NCBI GenBank assembly: GCA_003697085.1
Contig: RFFU01000040.1
Coordinates: forward strand, 48,271 to 112,270
Direction: 5' to 3'
Length of the DNA stretch: 64,000 nt
DNA from: Candidatus Hydrogenedentota bacterium
Lineage (GTDB): Bacteria > UBA8481 > J006
Numbering within the stretch: the stretch's first letter is position 1; every line of letters begins with the position of its first letter. The notes below the pieces were generated by a model. It did no database searches. It was not told where the DNA came from and saw nothing but the letters and a program-made list of their open reading frames with translations. Below are positions 44,690 through 52,675 of the stretch, in pieces. Both the position numbers and the translations under genes were made by a program.

Positions 44690-45805
44690 ATGAAGACATT
44701 CGAGGAACTGGGCGAGACGCTGGTCGAGATTCGTGATCAACTGAAAGGCATCCACGAGATCCTTCGAAAATTGGAGGGACGGTTCGCAGTTTCCGGGATA
44801 CCGAACGAGGGTTTGTCAGGCATCTCTTCTTCGGCCTCTACTCGTGACGAGGACCGGGAACGGGATCCTTTTCCGGAAAGGATCTCCTCGGAAGGAGAAG
44901 GTCCTCTGCGCGAACCATCCTTCGATAGCGAAGTTTCGGAAGAGGCTGGGGCGTCGATTCCGCGAGAGCAGGCACCGGTCGGGAGGCCTGCATCCGATGA
45001 GGAGACCGAGATTTCGGCCGTTGAGGAAAAAGGAACGGAGGAGGAGCGCGACGAAGTCCCCCCGCCCGAGGCGTCGTCCGAGTCCGAGGGAGAAATGGCC
45101 GGAGTCGAAGGGGAATTCTCGTCTATTTCTTCCGAACCCGCCCTCTCTGGGGCTGAAACCGCTTCCGAACCCTCAGAGGACCTCTTCGAACTGGCGGAAC
45201 TTCCGGACCTCGATGATCTCCTCGGCGGAACTTTTCCCGAGGAGAAAGCGGAATCGAAAGAGAAAGAGCCGATGGCGGGAGGTTCTTCCGATGAGGTCTC
45301 GAAGGACGGCGGGCTATCGGAAGAGGAGCCGATGGATATTCCCGAGATCGACGAATTGTTGGGACCGGTGGAATCCGCCCAGAAGGGGGAGGCGAGAGGG
45401 GAGGAGAATGTGACGACCGCGGTCGATGAAGGCGACCCGATATCCGTCGTCGAGGCGGAGTCGGAAGGGAGAGAAGCGGATGTCAAGGGGAAGGACACGG
45501 AAACAGAGGCGGCGGGTTTGATCCAGGAGACGGTGACTTCCCCCGTTCTCGCCGGTGATGGGCGGGCAGCGGGGGAGATGGAGGAACGATTCGAGGCGGG
45601 AGGGTCGGGGGAGCCCGCCCCCGAGGAAGAGAAGCCGGTGGACGACGACGCGCTTGCGGGAATGTTGGAGGAATTTCAGAAGAGTCTCGAATCGGCTCCG
45701 GAAGAGAAGAGGGAGGAGGCGGAGAAGGGTTCGGCGGAGGAGAAGGAGAAGTTTGATCTTTCCGTGGACGATTTCGAGAAGATTCTCGAGAAGGATTCCG
45801 GATAG
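44690..45805 (+). CDS. Highly acidic, mostly disordered protein with recurrent short helical motifs
   Basis: The 371-residue protein begins with a coiled-coil-like stretch (ELGETLVEIRDQLKGIHEIL, residues about 5-30). The rest is dominated by Glu, Asp, Ser, Pro and Gly with no folded domain. Short hydrophobic-acidic motifs recur: LPDLDDLLGG, IPEIDELLGP, DDALAGMLEEF and a C-terminal SVDDFEKILEKD. Such repeats are the pattern of linear docking motifs in an intrinsically disordered scaffold. The reading frame is genuine: an overlapping 100-residue Arg-rich frame is its compositional shadow. It sits between a transglutaminase and a histidine kinase, so a role as a docking protein for that pathway is an inference. 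Confidence 0.7.
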   Translation: MKTFEELGETLVEIRDQLKGIHEILRKLEGRFAVSGIPNEGLSGISSSASTRDEDRERDPFPERISSEGEGPLREPSFDSEVSEEAGASIPREQAPVGRPASDEETEISAVEEKGTEEERDEVPPPEASSESEGEMAGVEGEFSSISSEPALSGAETASEPSEDLFELAELPDLDDLLGGTFPEEKAESKEKEPMAGGSSDEVSKDGGLSEEEPMDIPEIDELLGPVESAQKGEARGEENVTTAVDEGDPISVVEAESEGREADVKGKDTETEAAGLIQETVTSPVLAGDGRAAGEMEERFEAGGSGEPAPEEEKPVDDDALAGMLEEFQKSLESAPEEKREEAEKGSAEEKEKFDLSVDDFEKILEKDSG

Positions 45806-45893
45806 CGAGGGACGGAGAAGCGGTGCGCGAAAAGCACGTTATACCGAAGCCAAACGTGGGGACATACCTTGGCGAGGGGGCTGTCTGGGTCTG

Positions 45894-48443
45894 GTGACGT
45901 CCGAGCCCACGCCGGAAAGTGCAAAAAGAATTCTCGAAAATTCAACCGGGTTTTCCGAACAGGCCGTGTTGGAGGGGGCGCGAACGGGAAGGGGAATTGG
46001 TCCCTCCCGAAATCTTTCGACAACGGAATTTCCACGCCATCTTTCCCGGATTCTCTTCGAACCGCTTCTGAAGGAGGAATTCAGTCTTTCGGACGAGGAA
46101 GCGTTCTTGAACGGGGTTGTCGAGGAGATTCGGAAGGTTACGGGTGCGGGGGCTGTTTCGATTTTGTTGAAAGAGGCGCGGAGCGAACGTGAGACGTTTC
46201 TTCTCAGGGCCACGGCCGGTCTGAATCCGGATTGTGTGGGACGCACGAGGATTGTTGCGGGGGAAGGGATCTCGGGGGAAGCGATTCGGCTCCGGCGAAC
46301 GCTTGTTTCTCGGAATGTCCACGAGGACGGGAGGTACCTTTTGAGAAGGGAGACGGGGGAAGAGCGATTTCAGGGGTTGATCGCTGCACCGCTTGTGCGG
46401 GGAGAAAAGAGTATCGGCATACTCGTTTTTCACTATGAAGACGGAACGCGGATCGACGAAAACCAGGAGCGGATGATCAGTGTCGCAGTGGAGCAGTTGG
46501 TTTTTGCGTTGGAAGGGGCTGCTTTGGCGCGGTTGGCGGCGCGGCGTCACAGGGTGCTCGCTGCCCTCAACGAAGTGGCGAGCCTCGTGGGTAGTTCTCT
46601 CAGCGTTCGAGACGTGATCGAGCAGCTGGCGCGCCGCGCCCTGACGATCATCGGTGTCGAGGCGCTCTTGATTCGGCTTCTGGAACCGCTCACGGGAAGA
46701 CTCGTTCCCGCCGCCTCCCGAGGACGCTTTCCATCGGGCTCCGCTTTGCCGACGGCGTGTGACGTGGATACCTCACTTCCCGGCCAAAGCGTTATTCGAC
46801 GGCAGGGGGTTGTCTTCGAAAATCCGTCCCGTGCTTCTGAAGATCCTTTTTATGCCCAATTTCGCAATGTGCTACTTGTTCCGATCCTGGGCCGAACGCG
46901 GGTCATCGGAACTCTCGAACTTTTCAATCGTATTCACAGAGAGACGAGAACGCCCGATCGGTTCGACGAGTATGATCTCCGTGTCATGAGCACGTTGGGG
47001 ACGGCCGCGGGGCAAGCCTATGCCAAGGCGGACCTTTATGCCGAAATCGAGGCGGTTGCGCTCAATTATCGCCGGCGGAACAAGGAACTCTCCTTCCTCA
47101 ATAAACTCTCCCGCCAGGTCCTGGGCTCCCTCTCCGAAGAGGAAATTCTTCATGTCATCTTGACCGGAATCACCTCGGGGCATGGTTTGGGCTTCAATCG
47201 TGCCCTCATCTTGCTTGTGGATGACGAGGGCCGAAATCTCTGCGGGCGTTTCGGTATCGGCCCGACGACGGAGGAAGTGGAAGGAATCTGGAAGGAAGTT
47301 CCGAAACGGTATCGGACCTTGGAGGATTTTTTCGAGTCGGTCGAATACTCCGATTTGGAAAAAAGCCCTTTCAACCGCCTGGTTGTTTCCCTCTCTTTTC
47401 CTCTTTCCGATTCACGTTCTCTTTTGGCGCGGGTGATTTCCGAGCGCCGGGCGTTTAATCTTCGCAACGTCTCGACGCTGATGGGAATCGACGGGCAACT
47501 GGCGCGGGCGGTCGGGTTGGAGAGCTTTACCGCTGTGCCGATCTTGACTCGCGAATTGGCCATCGGAGTCATTCTCGTGGACAACTGTTTCACACGGCGT
47601 CCCATCCCCGATTCCGACTTGACGATTCTTCAGACCGTGGCCAACCACTGCGGAATGGCGTTGGAGGGCGCGAGAATGATGGAGCAGATTCAGTCCGCCG
47701 CGCGGAAACTCGAGACCACGACAGCAAAACTGGTGGAATCCGAAAGATTGGCCGCGATAGGAGAGATCGCTGCTGGCGTTGCTCACGACATCCGCAATCC
47801 GCTTACGGCCATCGGAGGCTTTACCAACCGCCTCGCCCGGCGCCTCCCAGAAGGAGATCCGGGATTCCGCTATGTCGAGATCATCCGGAAGGAAGTGCGG
47901 CGCCTGGAAAAACTCGCCCGCGATGTCCTTGACCTTGCATCCGCTCAAAAGACCCCCTCCCGCCGCGTCGTGATCAATAAACTTCTCGTCCAGTGGTACG
48001 AGACGAATGCGGAAATCCTGAAGGAAAAACGAATTCGCATGGAGATTCCCGAAGAGCAATTCACCGTTCCGGGAGATCCGATCCTTTTGGGACAAGCCGT
48101 TACCAACATCCTAACGAATGCGCTCGAGGCGATCGGCGAGGACGGTATCATCAAATGCCGGATCACCGAGCAGGATTCCGCAAAGGAGGGGCGAGCAACG
48201 GGCGTGTGCCTCGAAATTACGGATACGGGCGGCGGAATGCCGGAGGCTCTCAGGAATCGCATCTTCGAACCGTTCTTCACAACCAAGACGGAGGGGACGG
48301 GGTTGGGGCTTTCCTTGGCCTTGAAAGCGGTCAGAGCACACGGAGGAGAGATCGACGTGGCGGCGCGGGAGAACGAGGGGACGACCTTTCGGATATTTCT
48401 TCCCCACGGAGAGATTGAGGAGAGCGCCCCGGACGAGGTATGA
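45894..48443 (+). CDS. Multi-GAF sensor histidine kinase
   Basis: The 849-residue protein starts at GTG 45894 (VTSEPTPES); a longer frame upstream lies in the acidic-protein gene. Three GAF-like regions are visible (about 46090-46520, 46560-47000 and 47080-47680). The kinase core follows: H-box GVAHDIRNPL with the phosphoacceptor His631, N-box NILTNALEAIG, and ATP-lid motifs DTGGGMPEA and GTGLGLSLA. It has no TM segments, so it is a cytoplasmic sensor. No receiver domain or response regulator gene lies nearby. It directly follows the acidic protein, probably in the same operon. Confidence 0.92.
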   Translation: MTSEPTPESAKRILENSTGFSEQAVLEGARTGRGIGPSRNLSTTEFPRHLSRILFEPLLKEEFSLSDEEAFLNGVVEEIRKVTGAGAVSILLKEARSERETFLLRATAGLNPDCVGRTRIVAGEGISGEAIRLRRTLVSRNVHEDGRYLLRRETGEERFQGLIAAPLVRGEKSIGILVFHYEDGTRIDENQERMISVAVEQLVFALEGAALARLAARRHRVLAALNEVASLVGSSLSVRDVIEQLARRALTIIGVEALLIRLLEPLTGRLVPAASRGRFPSGSALPTACDVDTSLPGQSVIRRQGVVFENPSRASEDPFYAQFRNVLLVPILGRTRVIGTLELFNRIHRETRTPDRFDEYDLRVMSTLGTAAGQAYAKADLYAEIEAVALNYRRRNKELSFLNKLSRQVLGSLSEEEILHVILTGITSGHGLGFNRALILLVDDEGRNLCGRFGIGPTTEEVEGIWKEVPKRYRTLEDFFESVEYSDLEKSPFNRLVVSLSFPLSDSRSLLARVISERRAFNLRNVSTLMGIDGQLARAVGLESFTAVPILTRELAIGVILVDNCFTRRPIPDSDLTILQTVANHCGMALEGARMMEQIQSAARKLETTTAKLVESERLAAIGEIAAGVAHDIRNPLTAIGGFTNRLARRLPEGDPGFRYVEIIRKEVRRLEKLARDVLDLASAQKTPSRRVVINKLLVQWYETNAEILKEKRIRMEIPEEQFTVPGDPILLGQAVTNILTNALEAIGEDGIIKCRITEQDSAKEGRATGVCLEITDTGGGMPEALRNRIFEPFFTTKTEGTGLGLSLALKAVRAHGGEIDVAARENEGTTFRIFLPHGEIEESAPDEV

Positions 48444-48555
48444 GCCTCGGGAAAGTGGAACGCTTTCCGATGCGATCTTCCGGTGGAGCGCGGACACTCT
48501 TGTCCACGGAGGCCGCACTCGCCTTGCGAGGCCTGAAAACCTGCGCCGCCGTTCT

Positions 48556-49653
48556 CTATCTCTCCAAGTAAGGCCGGTATAGATTCCAGTACGCTTCGAC
48601 CATTCGGCTCGCGGGGAAGTTTTTTCGAATGTAGTCCGTTCCGTTTTCTCGCGCGCGTTTCCGTTTTGTTTCATTTTCCCACAGTGCCGAGATCGCGCGA
48701 GTCAGGTCGGCGACATCCTCCGGCTCGAAAAATTCTCCGTATTCCTCGGTTAAAATCTCGAGATTCCCCCCGATTCTCGACGCAACGCAGGGCAAACCCA
48801 TACCGAGAGCTTCGAGAAGAACGCCGGGAAATCCTTCCTCGCGAGATGGGAGAACGAAGAGATCGAGCGACGGAAGGACGCTTCGGACGTCCTCGACGAA
48901 TCCGAGAAAGCGGATGTGGTCTTCGAGGCGGAGATCCTGAACCAGCGAACGGATTGCCGGCATCTCCGGCCCATCGCCTCCCAAAACGAGTCCCGCCGTG
49001 GGACAGACATCCAGAAATCTCCGAAAGGCCTGAACGAGAACGGGCAGCGACTTTTCTCTTCGAAACCCGCAGATCGTGCCGATCAACGGCGAGGTCCCGG
49101 GAAGAAGGTCGTCTCGTGATCGTGCTGGAGGAGGATTTTCAAAGAAGGAGTTCGGAAGTCCGTTGGGGATGACGTGAATCTTTTCCTCGGGGATTCGTTC
49201 GCGGTGAATCAATATGGTCTGGACGGCTTGCGACACTGCGGTGACGGCAACGGCACGTCGCGCGGCATGACGGGTCAGGAGAACCTGTGCGTACCGCCTG
49301 TTCAGGTCGAGGCATCGTTCGGAGAGGAAAAGGCTGGTGGATGGGAAAAGTGGGTGAAGAAGGCCTGCCCAAGCATTGGCGCGAAACAAAAAGGTCTGGA
49401 GAACGGTCGGGCGCAGTCTTCTGAGTTCTCGTTCGAGCCGGTGTGCTCCGAAGGGATCGAGGAAGAACCGGAAATTCAGAGCCCGGGCCTCGATGTCCGC
49501 CTTCCGTGCCTGCTCTAACAACGGCCCCTCTCCTTTGATGACCAGGATTGATTTCTTTTCGGGGTCTATAGGAAGAGCCTCGAGCAGACGCAGGGCCATA
49601 TGTTCCGTACCGTTCCATTCGGCCGAGGTGAGAAGGAAACAGAGCGACTTCAT
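48556..49653 (-). CDS. GT4-family glycosyltransferase
   Basis: The 365-residue protein is GT-B fold. Its N-terminal domain opens with CFLLTSAEWNGTEHMALRLL. The C-terminal donor domain carries PLIGTICGFRREKSLPVLVQ and the EX7E-type motif SREEGFPGVLLEALGMGLP, diagnostic of GT4 retaining transferases. It transfers a sugar from a nucleotide donor, probably to a cell-surface glycan. Its ATG overlaps the stop of the upstream GT-C-like gene (ATGA). The 112 nt between its stop and the histidine kinase stop contain short palindromes (such as GGACACTCTTGTCC) that may serve as a bidirectional terminator. Confidence 0.92.
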   Translation of the reverse strand: MKSLCFLLTSAEWNGTEHMALRLLEALPIDPEKKSILVIKGEGPLLEQARKADIEARALNFRFFLDPFGAHRLERELRRLRPTVLQTFLFRANAWAGLLHPLFPSTSLFLSERCLDLNRRYAQVLLTRHAARRAVAVTAVSQAVQTILIHRERIPEEKIHVIPNGLPNSFFENPPPARSRDDLLPGTSPLIGTICGFRREKSLPVLVQAFRRFLDVCPTAGLVLGGDGPEMPAIRSLVQDLRLEDHIRFLGFVEDVRSVLPSLDLFVLPSREEGFPGVLLEALGMGLPCVASRIGGNLEILTEEYGEFFEPEDVADLTRAISALWENETKRKRARENGTDYIRKNFPASRMVEAYWNLYRPYLER

Positions 49654-51191
49654 CGCCCTGCGCTCAGGGAAAGAAGGGGCTTGCGGAAGAAGACGGTTGC
49701 ATTCGGACCGGAGAATCTGGCGGTCCAGTGGGGATCGCTCGCCAATAAGTGTTCAAGAGGACCGTGGCGGGGAGCAAGGACGATTTCCGCGCCGTACCGG
49801 TCGAGCAGGGGAAGGGCGTCCGCCGTGCCGCGGAAGATTTGAAATTGCCACTCACGGATGGTTTCGAGCGGATAGACGGTGTCGTAGCGAAGATCGAGTG
49901 AGACGCGGTACCGAGGCCAGAGATGCCAGGAAAGGTAGGTTCCCCAGTTGAGTGGTGTTCCGAGATTTCGATAGGGAGTTGCAATCGTACGGAGAAAAAG
50001 CATTTCCCGGCGCGGCATCCGATCGGGGATGCGAACGAGAAAGAGTGTCGCGGGAGAGGGGAGGCGAAGGAGGACGGCGAAGAGAGCGACGGCCAGCGCG
50101 AGGTTCGAGACGATCCTGATCGAAGCGGAACGGGACGAATTTCGCTCATGGCGTTCTTTAACCTTTACCTCGGACCGGAAGGCCGCGGCCAACGGAACGG
50201 GTACAAGAAGAGCGAAGAGCGGGAGATTACGGACGGCGAGCAGTGCTCCCGCCAACCCCGCGCTCAAGAGAAACGCACTGCGGCATCGGTGCCGAAGGAT
50301 TTCGCGGCAGATCGCCGCGAGGGTCGCGGCGCCAAGAACGAAGAAGGCCCACGTCGTCGGCGAACGCAGTTTCGGGTTCCAAGCGCGCCACTCCGAGAGG
50401 TGCGTTCCTGTCAGGGGATTCGTCAATCCGCGGACGAGCCATTGCCAAAGCGAAAAACCGTAGGGATTGATCAGTGTTGCGGGAAAGGAGAGGAGAAGGA
50501 GGAAAAGGAGGGGACGAAGGGGGCCGCGATAGGTGTGGTTTGCCGGGAAGTGTTTTTCGAAAAACCCGCCGAGCAACCAAACGGAGAGATACCCGAGCCC
50601 GATGATAAATCCGCCGTGGCAATTCGCCCAGAGTGTGATCAGAGGAACAAAAAGGAAAGAATGAAAATGGAAACGGTCCGTATCGGGGGGCAGAAGAAGC
50701 GGAAGCAAGGCGATCGAGAAATAGGTGATGAGATGCGGTCGGAAGGAGAAGCCGGGTTGGCAAAGCAGCGCGACGGGCAGAAGAAGGAAATACGCGAGCG
50801 GTCTCGTGGCGGGAGGAAGCCGAGAGCGGACCTGAAGGAAGAGAAGAAGAAAGGTGGAAAAGACGAGGAGAAGTCGGACGAGGTGAAGTCCGAACGCCCC
50901 GAGAAGGTCCGCGACCGCCGAGAGCGTGACGGCGTAAAGCCACTCGTGGTTGTGCCACGGTCGTCCGACGGCGGTGAAGGAGAAAACGTCGGCCTTGGGA
51001 ATCCTTCCGGCTTTCAAGATGAGGTTCCCGGAGAGGAGATGAATAAAGAGATCGGGCGTCGCCGGCGTCGAGAGAACGAGGTAGAGGAGAAAGAGGAGAG
51101 CCAAGAGAGGAAGGAAGAGAGAGCGAAACCGTTCGGCCGGGGGGCCTTCAGATTCGAAGAGAGCGTACGGTTTCCACGAAACTCCTAACAC
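49650..51191 (-). CDS. Polytopic membrane protein, GT-C-like glycosyltransferase-related
   Basis: The protein has about 513 residues, starting at GTG 51191 with a GGGAGAGGGG ribosome-binding region; longer frames run through the pyrimidine-rich repeat and are discounted. Roughly ten hydrophobic segments are predicted. After the first TM comes TPDLFIHLLSGNLILKAGRIP, broken here as a family signature, then HNHEWLYAV. This pattern (PDxxxHxxxG, then NHEW) recurs in GT-C-like membrane proteins of polysaccharide clusters. The C-terminal soluble part (YDTVYPLETI, YGAEIVLAPRHG) also occurs in these. It is coupled to the GT4 gene and probably acts with it in glycan or lipid glycosylation. Confidence 0.75.
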   Translation of the reverse strand: MLGVSWKPYALFESEGPPAERFRSLFLPLLALLFLLYLVLSTPATPDLFIHLLSGNLILKAGRIPKADVFSFTAVGRPWHNHEWLYAVTLSAVADLLGAFGLHLVRLLLVFSTFLLLFLQVRSRLPPATRPLAYFLLLPVALLCQPGFSFRPHLITYFSIALLPLLLPPDTDRFHFHSFLFVPLITLWANCHGGFIIGLGYLSVWLLGGFFEKHFPANHTYRGPLRPLLFLLLLSFPATLINPYGFSLWQWLVRGLTNPLTGTHLSEWRAWNPKLRSPTTWAFFVLGAATLAAICREILRHRCRSAFLLSAGLAGALLAVRNLPLFALLVPVPLAAAFRSEVKVKERHERNSSRSASIRIVSNLALAVALFAVLLRLPSPATLFLVRIPDRMPRREMLFLRTIATPYRNLGTPLNWGTYLSWHLWPRYRVSLDLRYDTVYPLETIREWQFQIFRGTADALPLLDRYGAEIVLAPRHGPLEHLLASDPHWTARFSGPNATVFFRKPLLSLSAGR

Positions 51192-51195
51192 GCTT

Positions 51196-51290
51196 TTCCC
51201 CTCTCCCTTTTTCCTTTTTTTCCTTTCTCGTTTTGCCTTTTCCCTTTTGCCGTTGTCCCTTTGCCCTTTGCCTTTCCATGCTTTCGTTTC
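51196..51290. repeat. Pyrimidine-rich (CTTTTGCCTTTTCCC)-type tract
   Basis: Degenerate repeats of TTTTGCC, CCCTTTTGCC and CTTTGCC lie between the HAD gene and the start of the GT-C-like gene. The minus strand is purine-rich and matches the GGCAAAAGG words of the tracts at 15273 and 24395, in inverted orientation. Confidence 0.75.
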
Positions 51291-51312
51291 CTCTCGGTCT
51301 TTTCCGGGGGTT

Positions 51313-52026
51313 TCAGCCGAGGGGCTTTTTTTTCGAGCGGCTTGCCTCATTGGGGGCGGAAAAACGCCGGGAGAAGAAGTCGGGCAATTCCCGGATATTA
51401 TCCAGAACGAAGGGGGTTTCACTTTCGAGGCGGGAACGGGGATAGGTATGGGTGACGGCAACGACATCCAGGCCGGCCGCCTTTGCCGCACGGATACCGC
51501 CAAGGGAATCTTCAACCGCGATAAATTCGGACGGTGACGCGGAAAGACGTTCCAGAGCAAGGAGATAGGATTCGGGATCGGGCTTGGAATGTTTCACGTC
51601 ATCGGAGGCGACGATTGTTTGGAAAATCCCGGTGAGGTTTTCGTACTGAAGGATCTTTTCGATCTCGATCCGCCGTGCTCCCGAGACGAGCGCGAGCCGA
51701 AAATTTTTGGAGAGCGTTCGAACGACCTCGACGGCTCCGGGGAAGTAAGGAGGAGCATCACCGAGCAATTCGAGATAGAGGACGAGTTTCTCGTGGAGGA
51801 GGCGTTCGAGCGGCGGAACGGCTCCTTCACCAGGTCGAAGTCCGTGATTCGCGAACGCGATTCGGAAGGATTCGCGATCATCATAAGCGAGGTAGCGGTC
51901 CCAGTATTCCTCCTCGGTCAATTCTAGTCCGTGGCGGCGCAAGACGCCTTGAAGGGCGCGGCAATGTAACGGCTCGTCGTCGACGAGGACGCCGTTGAAG
52001 TCGAGGAGAATGCCGGAAGGGGTCAT
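51313..52026 (-). CDS. HAD-superfamily hydrolase, beta-phosphoglucomutase-like, with altered motif I
   Basis: The 237-residue protein starts at ATG 52026 within ATGA overlapping the upstream membrane protein. Motif I reads LLDFNGVLVDDEP: the nucleophile Asp is present but the general acid/base Asp two positions later is Asn. Motif II is LVSGARR, and motifs III/IV are SKPDPESYLLA and AVEDSLGGIRAAKAAG. The helical cap (about residues 15-80) is of the PGMB subfamily type. It may be a small-molecule phosphatase or mutase with altered catalysis. The DFNG variant recurs in other HAD proteins. Its substrate is not predictable. Confidence 0.87.
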   Translation of the reverse strand: MTPSGILLDFNGVLVDDEPLHCRALQGVLRRHGLELTEEEYWDRYLAYDDRESFRIAFANHGLRPGEGAVPPLERLLHEKLVLYLELLGDAPPYFPGAVEVVRTLSKNFRLALVSGARRIEIEKILQYENLTGIFQTIVASDDVKHSKPDPESYLLALERLSASPSEFIAVEDSLGGIRAAKAAGLDVVAVTHTYPRSRLESETPFVLDNIRELPDFFSRRFSAPNEASRSKKKPLG

Positions 52027-52658
52027 GAAGACGCCAGTCTTGCGGCGAAGGCAAGGAGAAGATGTTCCAGGGGAACGAAGAGCGCCGAAAGAAAAAGGGC
52101 CAGCGGAAGAAAGGGAATCCTACTCGCCCAGGTTCCGAGGTTGAGGAGGAAGAGAAAAGACCAGAAACCGGCGGCCGCGCTGAGAAAGAGAAAGGTTCCG
52201 ACGAGCGGGCGGTGGTTTTGAGTCAGAAGAGGCATAAGGAGCGCGGGTACGAGGATAAGAAGTCCCGCGCCGGCCTTTTTTCGTGGAACGGGTGGAGGGA
52301 GAAGAGCAGGAAGCACGGAGCCAGTCATTACGGCGGCGAGCCCTGAACCGGCGACGAGTGCGAACGCGAGAATAACAGGAAGCGAGATGCGATAAGAGGT
52401 AAAACGAAGGAGGAAGGCGTGAAGGAGAGTGAAGGCGGTGGCGTACACGACGAGGAGCCGGTAGGGGCGGGCGGGACCTTCCCGGCCGGCGAAGGAATTC
52501 GCGAAACTCGTCCAGAAGAAGGCGGAGAAGAGTGCCAACAGGATCGGTGAGACGGTGAGGAAGCCGCTCGGGAGGAGGGCGAGTGCTATGTTTTCATCCC
52601 GCGTCGTGGCCAGAAACGAGAGGAACGAAAAGGAGGAGAGAGCCAGCGGAGTGCGCAA
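52023..52658 (-). CDS. Polytopic membrane protein, hypothetical
   Basis: The protein has about 211 residues with six to seven hydrophobic helices (LALSSFSFLSFLATT, VSPILLALFSAFFWTSF and others). TTG 52658 preceded by GAGGG is the chosen start; a much longer open frame upstream lies inside the subtilase gene. It sits between the subtilase (18 nt away) and the HAD gene (ATGA overlap), so the three are probably co-transcribed. I recognise no family. The motif RFTSYRISLPVILAFALVAG may be a substrate-facing helix, but this is guesswork. Confidence 0.6.
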   Translation of the reverse strand: MRTPLALSSFSFLSFLATTRDENIALALLPSGFLTVSPILLALFSAFFWTSFANSFAGREGPARPYRLLVVYATAFTLLHAFLLRFTSYRISLPVILAFALVAGSGLAAVMTGSVLPALLPPPVPRKKAGAGLLILVPALLMPLLTQNHRPLVGTFLFLSAAAGFWSFLFLLNLGTWASRIPFLPLALFLSALFVPLEHLLLAFAARLASS

Positions 52659-52675
52659 GAAACCCTCGGGAGGTC

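Noticed and set aside
51192-51560. A 120-residue N-terminal extension of the GT-C-like gene
   Set aside because: It runs through the pyrimidine tract and overlaps the HAD gene; GTG 51191 has a good ribosome-binding site.
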